Below, one piece after another: positions 33,179-41,622 of a stretch of 43,893 nt of DNA; position 1 is the stretch's first letter, and each line of letters begins with the position of its first letter. Location: the NCBI GenBank assembly GCA_035499215.1, contig DATJZH010000004.1, forward strand, positions 1 to 43,893, read 5' to 3'. The notes beneath the pieces are model-generated. The model was not told where the DNA came from. It saw nothing but the letters and a program-made list of their open reading frames with translations, and did not search any database. The DNA comes from DATJZH01 sp035499215 (GTDB taxonomy: Bacteria > Actinomycetota > Actinomycetes > Streptosporangiales > Streptosporangiaceae). The position numbers were made by a program, and so were the translations under genes.

Positions 33179-33196
33179 ATGGAACTGGCGCGGTGA
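33179..33196 (+). other. Possible leaderless 5-codon upstream ORF coupled to the DUF2993 gene
   Basis: TAGCAT (33167-33172) is a -10-like box 7 nt before ATG 33179. That ATG opens a 5-codon frame (MELAR) whose TGA (33194-33196) overlaps the GTG start of the next gene as GTGA. The next gene has no ribosome site of its own, so reinitiation after this mini-ORF is a plausible way to translate it. Confidence 0.35.
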
Positions 33197-33924
33197 GCGG
33201 TTACCAGGCTTACCCGTCGGCCAGCGGCGGGCGGCGCAGGCGGCCGCTGCGGACCCTGCTGATCGTCGTGATCGTCCTGCTCGCCGTGCTGGTCGCGGCC
33301 GACTTCGCGGCCAGGGCCGTGGCGCAGAACGAGGTCGCCACGCAGATCAAGAGTCAGGGATTCCCGAAGAAGCCGGACGTGTCGATCAAGGGATTCCCGT
33401 TCCTGACGCAGCTGGCAGGCCGGGATTTCCACCAGGTGACGATCAGCTCGGGAAAGGTGCCAGAAGGCCCGGTCACCCTCGAGACAGTGGATGCCGTTCT
33501 CAACGGGGTGCACGTGAACTCCAGCTTCAACGGCGCAACTGTCGACCGGCTGACTGGAACGGCCGTCATCACCTTTCCCGAAATCGCGAACGCGCTGACG
33601 TCCGAGGCCGGCCCGCTGGGCTCGCTGGTCGGCAGCACGGGCTTGACCCTGACCTCGGCGGGCGGCAATGAGGTCAGGGCCGACGTGAACCTCCTGATCA
33701 CCAGCTTCTCCGCGACATGGCGGGTGACAAGCCTGAGCGGCAACGTGATCGACGTTAAGCTGGTGTCCAGCAACGGGCTCCCGTCCTCGGTGCTCAGTTC
33801 GGTCAGCAACATCAAAGTACCGCTGTCCGGGCTGCCGCTGGGCCTGAAGATCGACAGCGTGACCGTGACTCCGGACGGCGTCGTCGGCCATCTGTCCGGC
33901 CAGAACGTGACGTTCGGCGGCTGA
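33193..33924 (+). CDS. DUF2993 / LmeA-like phospholipid-binding envelope protein
   Basis: 243 residues. N-terminal membrane anchor (about 20-42), then the DUF2993 fold: VSIKGFPFLTQLAGRDFHQV and VNLLITSFSATWRV, repeated beta strands. Mycobacterial LmeA, a member of this family, binds phospholipids in the periplasm and supports lipomannan mannosylation. GTG 33193 is chosen from the start of the hydrophilic RRRR stretch before the anchor; no ribosome site is visible. Follows the kinase gene by 60 bp. Confidence 0.85.
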   Translation: MSGYQAYPSASGGRRRRPLRTLLIVVIVLLAVLVAADFAARAVAQNEVATQIKSQGFPKKPDVSIKGFPFLTQLAGRDFHQVTISSGKVPEGPVTLETVDAVLNGVHVNSSFNGATVDRLTGTAVITFPEIANALTSEAGPLGSLVGSTGLTLTSAGGNEVRADVNLLITSFSATWRVTSLSGNVIDVKLVSSNGLPSSVLSSVSNIKVPLSGLPLGLKIDSVTVTPDGVVGHLSGQNVTFGG

Positions 33925-34020
33925 CGCGCCGCTGCCGCGGCTGTGGCGGGGCCGCTCAGCTTCTGGGCGGGTGGCACTGCGGGCGGCTGGCCGGCACCGG
34001 CGCGGGCCGACAATGGGCGG

Positions 34021-34362
34021 ATGACCGATGTGCAGCCGGAGCGGTTCGATGAGATGGTCGCCGCGGCTTTGGACGGCCTGCCGGATGAGCTAGGCCAGCT
34101 CATCCGCAACGTGGCCGTGACCGTGGATGACTACGGCGGGCCGCCGGGCCTCCTCGGGCTCTACCAGGGCATCCCGCTGACCAGCCGGACGTCGAATTAC
34201 GCGGGCGTGCTGCCAGACCGGATCACCATCTACCGCCGGGCGATCTGCGCCATCTGCCGCACCGAGGATGAGGTCGTCGACCAGGTCCGCCGGACCGTCG
34301 TGCACGAGGTGGCGCACCATTTCGGGATCGGTGACGACCGGCTCGGCGAACTCGGCTGGTAG
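34021..34362 (+). CDS. Minimal zincin metallopeptidase-family protein
   Basis: 113 residues. Small acidic protein with the zinc motif HEVAHHFGIGD (HExxHxxGxxD) near the C-terminus and an N-terminal MTDVQPERFDEMVAAALDGL helix, typical of the one-domain zincins widespread in bacteria, whose substrates are unknown. GACAAT (34009-34014) lies 7 nt before the ATG and there is no ribosome site, so the transcript is probably leaderless. Converges on otsA with 13 bp between. Confidence 0.87.
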   Translation: MTDVQPERFDEMVAAALDGLPDELGQLIRNVAVTVDDYGGPPGLLGLYQGIPLTSRTSNYAGVLPDRITIYRRAICAICRTEDEVVDQVRRTVVHEVAHHFGIGDDRLGELGW

Positions 34363-34375
34363 GGCATCTCTGCCT

Positions 34376-35971
34376 CTACCCGAAGTCGTGAGCCTGGTCA
34401 GGGAGCGGATGCGCGGGCAACTGGTCGCGGGCTGGCACCCGGCTCAGGGCATCGAGAAAGGCCGCTGCCCAGTGCGCCACGTCGTGTTCCCGGACGCGCC
34501 GCCGCATCGAGCGCATCCGGCGCCTGGCCTCCCTCGGGGAGACCGTCGCGGCACGGACGATGGCGTCCTTCAGGCCCTCGATGTCATGCGGGTTGACAAG
34601 GAATGCGCTGCCCAGCTCGTCCGCCGCTCCGGTGAATTCGCTCAGCACCAGCGCGCCGCTCTCGTCGTGACGGCACGAGATGTATTCCTTGGCCACGAGG
34701 TTCATGCCGTCCCGCAGCGAGGTGACCAGCAGTACGTCGGCGGCAAGATACAGCGCGGCCATTTCCTCCCGCGGGTAGGACTGGTGCAGGTAGTGAACCG
34801 GCGGGTTGCCCAGCTCGCCGTGCTCCCCGTTGATCCGGCCTACGGCCACCTCGACTTCGTCCCGCAGGACCCGGTAGTGCTCGACGCGTTCCCGGCTGGG
34901 GCTGGCCACCAGCACGAATACCGACCCGGATCCCAGCCGGCCTTCGTTGAGCAATTCGCCGTAGGCCTTGAGGCGATGCCGTATGCCCTTGGTGTAGTCG
35001 AGGCGGTCGACGCCCAGCAAGACGATCTCGGGTTCGCCCAGTGCCCGCCGGATCTCCTGCGCGCGCGCCCGGACGTCGGCGCGCTTGGCGATCTCGCCGT
35101 AGGCCGCCGAGTCGATCGCGATGGGGAACGCGGCGGCCCGGACCACCCGTTCCGCCGCGATGGCGTCCGCTGACCGGCGCCGGGCCCGGGGCCGCGGGCC
35201 CACGGCATTAACGCCGTCATCTGACACCGAGCCCGGCACCCGGACGAGTGATCCCCTGGTCGCCAGCCCGGCTGCCCGGCGGCAGGCACGCAGGAAGTTT
35301 GCCGTGTCGCTATGGCGCTGGAATCCCACCAAGTCCGCGCCGAGCAGGCCCTCGATGATCTGCCGGCGCCAGGGGAGCTGGGCGAAGATCTCGTAGCCGG
35401 GGAACGGGATGTGGGCAAAGTAACCGATGCGCACATCGCTGCGCTGCTCGCGCAGCATCCCCGGGACCAGCTGGAGCTGGTAATCGTGCACCCAGACGGT
35501 GGCGCCGTAAGCTGCCTGCTGAGCCGCTGCCCGGGCGTAACGGCGATTGACTTCCACGTAGGCCTGCCACCACGGACGCCGGAACTCCGGCGGCACGATG
35601 ACGTCGTGGTAAAGCGGCCACAAGGTGGCGTTGCAGAAGCCCTCGTAATAGTCCCGGACTTCCGCCGCGTCCAGGCCGACGCAGACCAGGTGCATGCCGC
35701 CGGTATCGAACGGCTCTGGCGGCTCTCCGGCGGCGCCTTGCCAGCCGATCCAGGCCCCGTCGGCCGCGCGCATCACCGGCTCGAGGGCGGCGACCAGGCC
35801 GCCGGGACTGGGCCGCCACTCTGGCTTGTGCCCCGGACCCTCGACCCGGTCGACCGGCAGTCGGCTGGCAACCACGACGAAGTTGTATTCGCCGACTGCC
35901 CCTGGCCGGTTCTCGTCGCCCGCCGTGGCCGCGATCGCTTCGCGGTCGGAGGTGGGAGTCGCCTCATCCAC
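34376..35971 (-). CDS. otsA: Trehalose-6-phosphate synthase OtsA
   Basis: 531 residues. GT20 enzyme forming trehalose-6-phosphate from an NDP-glucose and glucose-6-phosphate. FVVVASRLPVDR and the SPGGLVAALEP loop at the N-terminus, VWVHDYQLQLVPGMLR, IGYFAHIPFPGYEIF, LLGVDRLDYTKGIRHRLKAY, and the donor site SLRDGMNLVAKEYI. A short Arg-rich insert (around residues 255-270) interrupts the middle. Starts at GTG 35971 with AGGAAAG 9 nt upstream. otsB is not adjacent. Lies 140 bp downstream of the murL-murD2 pair on the same strand. Confidence 0.94.
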   Translation of the reverse strand: MDEATPTSDREAIAATAGDENRPGAVGEYNFVVVASRLPVDRVEGPGHKPEWRPSPGGLVAALEPVMRAADGAWIGWQGAAGEPPEPFDTGGMHLVCVGLDAAEVRDYYEGFCNATLWPLYHDVIVPPEFRRPWWQAYVEVNRRYARAAAQQAAYGATVWVHDYQLQLVPGMLREQRSDVRIGYFAHIPFPGYEIFAQLPWRRQIIEGLLGADLVGFQRHSDTANFLRACRRAAGLATRGSLVRVPGSVSDDGVNAVGPRPRARRRSADAIAAERVVRAAAFPIAIDSAAYGEIAKRADVRARAQEIRRALGEPEIVLLGVDRLDYTKGIRHRLKAYGELLNEGRLGSGSVFVLVASPSRERVEHYRVLRDEVEVAVGRINGEHGELGNPPVHYLHQSYPREEMAALYLAADVLLVTSLRDGMNLVAKEYISCRHDESGALVLSEFTGAADELGSAFLVNPHDIEGLKDAIVRAATVSPREARRRMRSMRRRVREHDVAHWAAAFLDALSRVPARDQLPAHPLPDQAHDFG

Positions 35972-36111
35972 AGGCAGCAGCTTTCCTCATCGGCGGCACC
36001 GATCAACCCTATCGGTGCCTGACGGGCAGGTAAGCTGCGAACCCCCGGCAGCGGACTGGATGAGCGCCCAGTCATAGACGACCGACGCGTCCGATCACCC
36101 GCCCTCGGCAG

Positions 36112-37446
36112 CTAGGCAGAGTTGAGCAGGCGCTTCATGGCGCGGGCGAAAGCGTCACCGCGGTCCCGGTAGCTGCGGAAATGCCCGAAGCTCGGTGCCG
36201 CGGGCGATAGCAGGACGACGCCGTCCGGGCGGGCCCAGCGGATGCCTCGCTGAACCGCGTTATCCAGGTCCGCGCAGGCATTGACCGCTACCAGGCTGCC
36301 TCCGTCGGCCTCGATGGCGGCCTGGATGCGGGGGCCGCTGTCGGGCAGCGTCAACACCATGGTCGGGGCATCGCGCGCCGCCAGGCCGGTGGCGAGGGGG
36401 GAGTAATCGATGCCCCGGTCATGGCCTCCGGCGATCAGCGCGACCCGCCGTCCTGGGAAGGCGTCCATCGCTGTGAGGGTCGGCAGCACATTGGTCGACA
36501 GGCTGTCATCGACGAACGTCACTCCATCGACGGAGCCGATGACCTGAAGTCGGCTGGCGAGATGCTCGAAGTTGGCCGCGGCAGCGCGCAGGGCACACTC
36601 GTCGCTGGCCTCCGGTATGCCCAGCGCCGCCAGGCAGGCCCTGGCGATCAGCGCGTTTCGCCGGTTGTGAGCACCTATGAGGCCGAGCGGCTGCATCCAG
36701 TCCGCGCCGTCGTCGTCGCCGGCCCGGATCCACTCGACCCGCGGCCCGAGCGCCGACGCTCTGTCCCGGAGCAGGTCGCTGTCTCCGTTGGCGATAGTCA
36801 GGTCCGCACCGGGCTGGGAGCAGGCGGACAGCTTGTCCCGGTAGTAGGCGTCGATCCCGTGATGCCAGTCGAGGTGATCGGGATGCAAGGCGGTCACGGC
36901 GACGACCGGAGGCGAGCAGGCGAGGTCAGTGGCCTGGTAGCTGGAGGTCTCGATAATCCAGTAGTCGCAGTCGATTCTGGCCCCGGACGGGTCGTAGGGC
37001 GGCTGGCCGAGATTGCCGCCGGCCAGGCACCGGTAACCCAGCCGGGTCAGCAGGTGCCCGGCGATGGCGGTCGTGCTGCTCTTGCCCTTGGTACCGGTAA
37101 TGCACGCCACGCGATCCCTGGGCGCCTCCTGCAGCCACAGCCCCAGGCCGCCCGCGACCAGGATGCCGCGTTCTTCCAGTTGCCTCAGGTCGGCGCGGTA
37201 CCGGCTGATCCCCGGCGTCTTGACGACAACCTCGCAGGCGGCCAGTGCCTCTAGGCCGCCGTCACCGGTGGCAAGGACCGGCCGTCCGCCGAGTCCCGCC
37301 GACGGGGGATGATCATCGACGAGAACGGGCTCGACCCCGATCGAGGTGAGCTTGCGAAGGCTCGCCGTGCCCTCGACGCCGAGGCCCCACACCCCGGCTC
37401 GCGCGCCGCGCAGGTCAGACCAGGAGATCTTCGGCCGCATACGCAT
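36112..37446 (-). CDS. murD2: MurD2-type UDP-MurNAc-L-Ala-L-Glu ligase
   Basis: 444 residues from ATG 37446 (ATG 37440 also possible); overlaps the murL stop by about 32 bp. Mur ligase fold: N-terminal nucleotide-binding part (VWGLGVEGTASLRKL), ATP loop ITGTKGKSSTT, IETSSYQATDL, ALHPDHLDWHHGIDAYYRDK with the metal/carbamate region, and C-terminal FVDDSLSTNVLPTLTAMDAF. Next to MurL it is expected to add L-glutamate rather than D-glutamate to UDP-MurNAc-L-Ala, as shown for the Xanthomonas MurD2-MurL pair. The L-Glu preference is inferred from context only. Confidence 0.85.
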   Translation of the reverse strand: MRMRPKISWSDLRGARAGVWGLGVEGTASLRKLTSIGVEPVLVDDHPPSAGLGGRPVLATGDGGLEALAACEVVVKTPGISRYRADLRQLEERGILVAGGLGLWLQEAPRDRVACITGTKGKSSTTAIAGHLLTRLGYRCLAGGNLGQPPYDPSGARIDCDYWIIETSSYQATDLACSPPVVAVTALHPDHLDWHHGIDAYYRDKLSACSQPGADLTIANGDSDLLRDRASALGPRVEWIRAGDDDGADWMQPLGLIGAHNRRNALIARACLAALGIPEASDECALRAAAANFEHLASRLQVIGSVDGVTFVDDSLSTNVLPTLTAMDAFPGRRVALIAGGHDRGIDYSPLATGLAARDAPTMVLTLPDSGPRIQAAIEADGGSLVAVNACADLDNAVQRGIRWARPDGVVLLSPAAPSFGHFRSYRDRGDAFARAMKRLLNSA

Positions 37447-38773
37447 CCGGAATGAAGTGCTCACCCACAGGGCGGAGCAGTTCGGCGGCCGCCGGAACGT
37501 CAGGCAGGGCTCGGAGTTCGCCCGCCAGCTCCTGCAGGAGCGTCGCGCCGGACCGGTCCGGCCGCCGCGCCGCCAGGAGCGCCGCGGCGCGGCACTCCCC
37601 GACATCGCCGACGCATTCGAACGGCTTGCTGTCCGGCGAGATGCCAAGAAGGGTCCGGAACCTGCCGGCGACCAAGGCACTGGCCGCGGCGTCGCTCAGC
37701 GGCTGCCTGCCGCCGAAGATGCGGTCCAGGTCAGCGGCGGGCAGGAACGGGGCCAGGATCAGGTCGATGAAGCAGCACTTGTCGCAGGTCCCGCACCAGT
37801 AATCCAGGCGGTTCGCGGGGTCGATATAGAACGCGCGATTGCAGCTGTGGAAAGTGTCGTGGTACGAGGTCAGCGCGGCGAACCGCTGCGCGACCCAGAG
37901 TTCGGTACGGGGCCGAAGGGCCGAGAAGTAACTCAGCTCGCCGGCGAACAGGCCATCAAGGACCGTCCGGAACCCGGCCTCAAACGCCGCGCTCTTGGAG
38001 TACTGGTGATTGATCGACCGTCCGCCGGCTTCCAGCGTGGGAATCGACGCGGACCATTCGTTGGACATCACCACGGCGTCGCGGCCCGACAGGACGGCGG
38101 CCATGACGGCGATGGCCGACAGGATCCCGGTCACCGGGACGTGCCCGTTCAGAAAGCGGGGCACCGGCCGCCGGGCATCCTCCGACAACTGCGGGTCGAT
38201 CTCGCGCTCCGCGCGCACGATCGGGAGGCCGGTCACGGCCGCCGGCCGCTCGATGGCCGCGAAGCGATCGCCCGGCCGGCTGACGATGAACAGTGCTGGC
38301 TCGGCGCGGCGGCGCACCATCTCGACGGTGACTATCGAGTCGATCCCGCCGCCGAACGGCACCAGCGGCCTGCCAGCATCCGAACCACGGTCCGCTGCCG
38401 CGCGGCAGACGGCGGAGCCCGCCCGCACGGGGCCCTCGATCCGCAGGCGCGACAGGTCCAGGCCGTTGCGGTAGGCGTACTCGCCCAGGCCGTCCAGGTA
38501 GAACGCCCGCAGAAAACCGCGTTCAGCGTCCGACACGGCTGTCTGACCCAGGTCGATGACCGGCGGCGCGGCCGCCTTATAGTACGACACGCCGGCGAGC
38601 AGGAACACCAGCCGCGCGGCCTCGCCGACCGCCGGGTCATCCCACCGCCCGCCGGCGCCGAACGACACCCTCTCCGCGAATGTCGCGGCACCGAGGGAGT
38701 ACCGGCAGGTCAGCAGGCCACTGGCCGGGTCCAGCTGGAAGCCTTCATAACGGAACGGCGGGGGAATGGTCAC
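37415..38773 (-). CDS. murL: UDP-MurNAc-L-Ala-L-Glu epimerase MurL
   Basis: 452 residues from GTG 38773. MurL epimerises the terminal L-Glu of UDP-MurNAc-L-Ala-L-Glu to D-Glu in an ATP-dependent reaction, replacing the glutamate racemase route. Visible: FRYEGFQLDPASGLLTCRYS at the N-terminus, the PP-loop-like PFGGGIDSIVTVEM (about 140-150), SNEWSASIPTL, ELWVAQRFAAL and the Cys cluster YWCGTCDKCCFIDLILAPFL. The loop has Ile where GGGKDS might be expected. Length matches the family. The open frame extends further 5' but the added part is Arg-rich and without a ribosome site. Confidence 0.88.
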   Translation of the reverse strand: MTIPPPFRYEGFQLDPASGLLTCRYSLGAATFAERVSFGAGGRWDDPAVGEAARLVFLLAGVSYYKAAAPPVIDLGQTAVSDAERGFLRAFYLDGLGEYAYRNGLDLSRLRIEGPVRAGSAVCRAAADRGSDAGRPLVPFGGGIDSIVTVEMVRRRAEPALFIVSRPGDRFAAIERPAAVTGLPIVRAEREIDPQLSEDARRPVPRFLNGHVPVTGILSAIAVMAAVLSGRDAVVMSNEWSASIPTLEAGGRSINHQYSKSAAFEAGFRTVLDGLFAGELSYFSALRPRTELWVAQRFAALTSYHDTFHSCNRAFYIDPANRLDYWCGTCDKCCFIDLILAPFLPAADLDRIFGGRQPLSDAAASALVAGRFRTLLGISPDSKPFECVGDVGECRAAALLAARRPDRSGATLLQELAGELRALPDVPAAAELLRPVGEHFIPDAYAAEDLLV

Positions 38774-38994
38774 GCGCCGTCCCAGGTTGTCGGCGATGCC
38801 GGAAGCCCCGGGCACGGCGGCCGGAGGCACTCGAACGCGCACACGCCGCAACAGTACACGCGCGGCCAACCTCTGAGCCCGAACCAGCGGCGGGCTCACC
38901 GGCCGGCATCCCGCTGCCGGTCGCCGGCCGCATGTGCCGGCGAGTTCACAGATGTCAAGAACCGGCGATCCTGACCTGCACGGAGACGGTCGAG

Positions 38995-39270
38995 TCATGA
39001 TCCCAGTGGCTTACCGAATGGCCCCCACTTCTCGCGGAAATATCTGATGATCTTGCGAGCCTGGGCATGGTTGACCTCGACAAGCTCGTCGTCAAAGTCG
39101 CTGCGCTCCCATTCGACGATGATCGGAGTGAAATTCCAGCTGAAGTCGCGCCGGAGTCCCTCGTCGGTGAAGCCGTCGCCATCGAATTCCAGGCGACGCA
39201 ACAGCCCATATGGCCTCTCGACGGTCGTATCGTTGTCGACGATGGCATAGAACGTGATCTTGTCCGGCAT
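38995..39270 (-). CDS. Probable immunity/antitoxin protein
   Basis: 91 residues, acidic. Its ATG follows the upstream stop with no gap (TAGATG). The sequence (KITFYAIVDNDTTVERPYG, DFSWNFTPIIVEWERSDFDD, QARKIIRYFREKW) recalls short actinobacterial proteins found beside toxin-like genes. No membrane segment. Role as the neutraliser of the RelA/SpoT-fold protein is inferred from size, charge and tight coupling. Confidence 0.65.
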   Translation of the reverse strand: MPDKITFYAIVDNDTTVERPYGLLRRLEFDGDGFTDEGLRRDFSWNFTPIIVEWERSDFDDELVEVNHAQARKIIRYFREKWGPFGKPLGS

Positions 39271-40410
39271 CTAACCGTGGCCTTTCTGACCGCAGTCCGC
39301 AATGGCGGCTGCACCATCGGGAACAGTAATCCAGTAGCACACTTTCCGCTGGAAGGTCCGCAGTTCCCGCCGCTCGTCATATTCCGTCAACGGGTTGCGC
39401 AGGCGCTCATATGAATTGTGGGTGACTTGTTGCTTAGCGTGGAAACTCTCAGCGGTGTGGAACTGCACTTCGAACGGCTCGCCCTCATGCGTCATCCAGC
39501 GGGTGTTAATTCCTTTGTACTCGGGATCGTGATGCCAGTGGTTCTCGCTGTAGACCATCCTGTTCTTGCCTGCCTCAAGCCGCTGTTTGACATCCCGGTA
39601 TCCATCTGAGTAGTTCGCAGGTTCGAAACAGAATGTATACCGGATCGCGTCGTTGATCTGCCGCAGGGCCCCGGCGGGGGTCCTGCTGGGTTCGTGCTCG
39701 ATTTTTTCGGCGATCTTCTCCTTTAGCCGTTCCTCGCCCTTGAGGCGGAACTGCGTGCCCTCGAGCCGGCCGCCGCAGGTATTCGTCCGCTCGGCTTCTG
39801 CCATGTGCTTGGTCAGCGTCTCCTCTGCCCGCTGCACTCGGGCGATCACGTCCTTGGCCTGCGCGTGCTGTTCCGGGCTCAGGTACTGGTTCCCGTCTCC
39901 CCGCCAGGATCCCGCCGGATCCCGTGACCGGTCCACCGCGGCGGCTACCCTCTCAGCGGGCCAGTCGCGCACGTGCTCGGCCCATTCCCGCAGGAACCTG
40001 GGCACCTCGCTCCAGTAGTCTCGCTTGGGCTCATCGGCTCCGCGATCGGGGTGGTCCCGGCCGTCGGCAGGCGTACCGGCGGCTTCCCTGGTACAGCCTT
40101 GCTCGCCGTCTGCCGCGCGTGCGGGCAGCAGGTCCAGAGGGCCGGGCGGCTTGTCTCGGCTCAGGTCATTTCGCAGAGAACTCGGATGGCCTGCCGGCAG
40201 GCATTCGAGGCGCTTCCGCAGGTCGGCCCGTGACCAGGGCGCGGGCTCATCGTGAGCCGGTAAGCGGTCCGCTGGTCCCGCCTGATCCAGAAGGTCGGGT
40301 TTCGGCGGTGCGTTTTTCCGTGGCGATACCGGCCGTAACCGCGGCATGTCGTCAGGGACCGGCTGGGCGGGTGCGTCGGGATGGCCCGGCCGGTCCCGCG
40401 ATCCCGGCAT
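39271..40410 (-). CDS. RelA/SpoT-fold putative toxin (alarmone/pyrophosphokinase type)
   Basis: 379 residues from ATG 40410 with GGGAG 6 nt upstream. The first about 125 residues are Pro/Asp-rich and disordered-looking; the middle is helical (AKDVIARVQRAEETLTKHMA). From about 210 the sequence has landmarks of the RelA/SpoT synthetase fold: FRLKGEERLKEK (RxK...K), INDAIRYTF (D-x-x-R), EYKGINTRW (cf. YxSLHT), FEVQFHT (cf. VEIQIRT, with the catalytic Glu). Such domains occur in toxSAS toxins and secreted polymorphic toxins that pyrophosphorylate nucleotides or tRNA. No signal peptide or known secretion domain. Activity is inferred. Confidence 0.7.
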   Translation of the reverse strand: MPGSRDRPGHPDAPAQPVPDDMPRLRPVSPRKNAPPKPDLLDQAGPADRLPAHDEPAPWSRADLRKRLECLPAGHPSSLRNDLSRDKPPGPLDLLPARAADGEQGCTREAAGTPADGRDHPDRGADEPKRDYWSEVPRFLREWAEHVRDWPAERVAAAVDRSRDPAGSWRGDGNQYLSPEQHAQAKDVIARVQRAEETLTKHMAEAERTNTCGGRLEGTQFRLKGEERLKEKIAEKIEHEPSRTPAGALRQINDAIRYTFCFEPANYSDGYRDVKQRLEAGKNRMVYSENHWHHDPEYKGINTRWMTHEGEPFEVQFHTAESFHAKQQVTHNSYERLRNPLTEYDERRELRTFQRKVCYWITVPDGAAAIADCGQKGHG

Positions 40411-40625
40411 GGCCGGCTCCCTTCGCTGCCCTCCCGGTCACGCCGCCGCCTTCGCAGACAGCGCCCACTATCCGGCATAAGGGTAAGGAGCGGGAAGCCT
40501 CCAGATACACGGAACAGTTCAGAAGGCAGTATTCAGGCACCGCCGAGAACCGGGCGTCGGTACTTCCGCTGCCTGGCATGCGCTGCCTGGCATGCGCAAC
40601 CCGGATCTCCCCGGCTGCGCGGACT

Positions 40626-41471
40626 CTATTTCCTCGGCCGGTACCGCAGCCGCTCCCTCGCCGTCGCGGCCTTCCCGCTGCGCTCGTTGATGACCGCTGC
40701 CTTCATGGCCCGCTCGAGGTCAGCCGGGCTGAGCAGCCCGTTGGCGATCAGGAACTCGGCAAGCTCGCGCTGGTGGCGCTGCTCGTTCCAGATGCGGCGC
40801 TGCAGTTCCTTCTTGTAGTCCGAAACCGCGCCTTCGCCTCTCAAGTCCAGCGCGATCGCGACTTCGATCATCGGCACGGCCTGCGGGGCTACAGCACCGA
40901 GGATGAACTGCTGGTAGTAGTAGGCCATCGCCATGCGCGCGGTGCCGTTGCGTGCGAAGAAGGCACGGACCCTGGCCGCCGCGTCCGGCGCCGGCGGGCT
41001 TCCGCGGCCTCGCCCGGACGAGCCGTCAGCCCGGATTCTGTCCTCCTGAGTGAGCGGCTGACCTTCAGTCAGCGGCACCGTCGGCTGGCCGCGATGCTGT
41101 GCCGGGACGTCGATGCACAGCGGCAGCACCCATTGCCCGACACTGACCAGCCACGCCCCGTCGAGCCGTATCGGCACGGTCTCGTACCGTGCCGGAGCCA
41201 TCGGCAGCACATGCCGGGCCGCCGTCTGCACGGCCTCGTGGTGCAGCGGGAACTCCGCCGCATACGGCGCCACGTACACCCTGTGGGTGGTGTCGCGACT
41301 GAACAGCTCCCACCGGTAATGCACATACCGCAGGCCAGGACAGCGCGGCGACCGGTGCAACGTGGTGTCCTTGCCGCCGCTGAGCAATGCCCGGTCCAGC
41401 CAGGTGATCTCATCGGACGGGCAGTTCAGCCATTTGCCGCGCGCGGCTGACCAGACTACGAGCTGGCCCAT
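40626..41471 (-). CDS. Unknown protein upstream of the toxin gene
   Basis: 281 residues, soluble, not recognised. The first about 125 residues look beta-rich (LRYVHYRWELFSRDTTHRVY, IRLDGAWLVSVGQWVLPLC). A short Gly/Ser/Pro linker leads to a helical C-terminal half (RMAMAYYYQQFILGAV, YKKELQRRIWNEQRHQRELA). It lies between the membrane FHA protein and the toxin gene on the same strand, 215 bp before the toxin. Possibly an adaptor or scaffold of that locus. Confidence 0.6.
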   Translation of the reverse strand: MGQLVVWSAARGKWLNCPSDEITWLDRALLSGGKDTTLHRSPRCPGLRYVHYRWELFSRDTTHRVYVAPYAAEFPLHHEAVQTAARHVLPMAPARYETVPIRLDGAWLVSVGQWVLPLCIDVPAQHRGQPTVPLTEGQPLTQEDRIRADGSSGRGRGSPPAPDAAARVRAFFARNGTARMAMAYYYQQFILGAVAPQAVPMIEVAIALDLRGEGAVSDYKKELQRRIWNEQRHQRELAEFLIANGLLSPADLERAMKAAVINERSGKAATARERLRYRPRK

Positions 41472-41622
41472 GGCAATTCACCCATCGCCACTCACTCACC
41501 GCCCCTGAGATGGCGCCGCCGAGCACGGCCGCCGATTCCGGCGATGCTTGCGACGATACCCGTCAGTTCGCGCGATGCCTGGCTTGAGCCGCGGGCGGCT
41601 AGCTCCTGGAGTAGCCCAGGCG

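Noticed and set aside
37346..38974. 542-codon plus-strand open frame
   Set aside because: Antisense shadow of murL; Arg/Gln-rich low-information protein.
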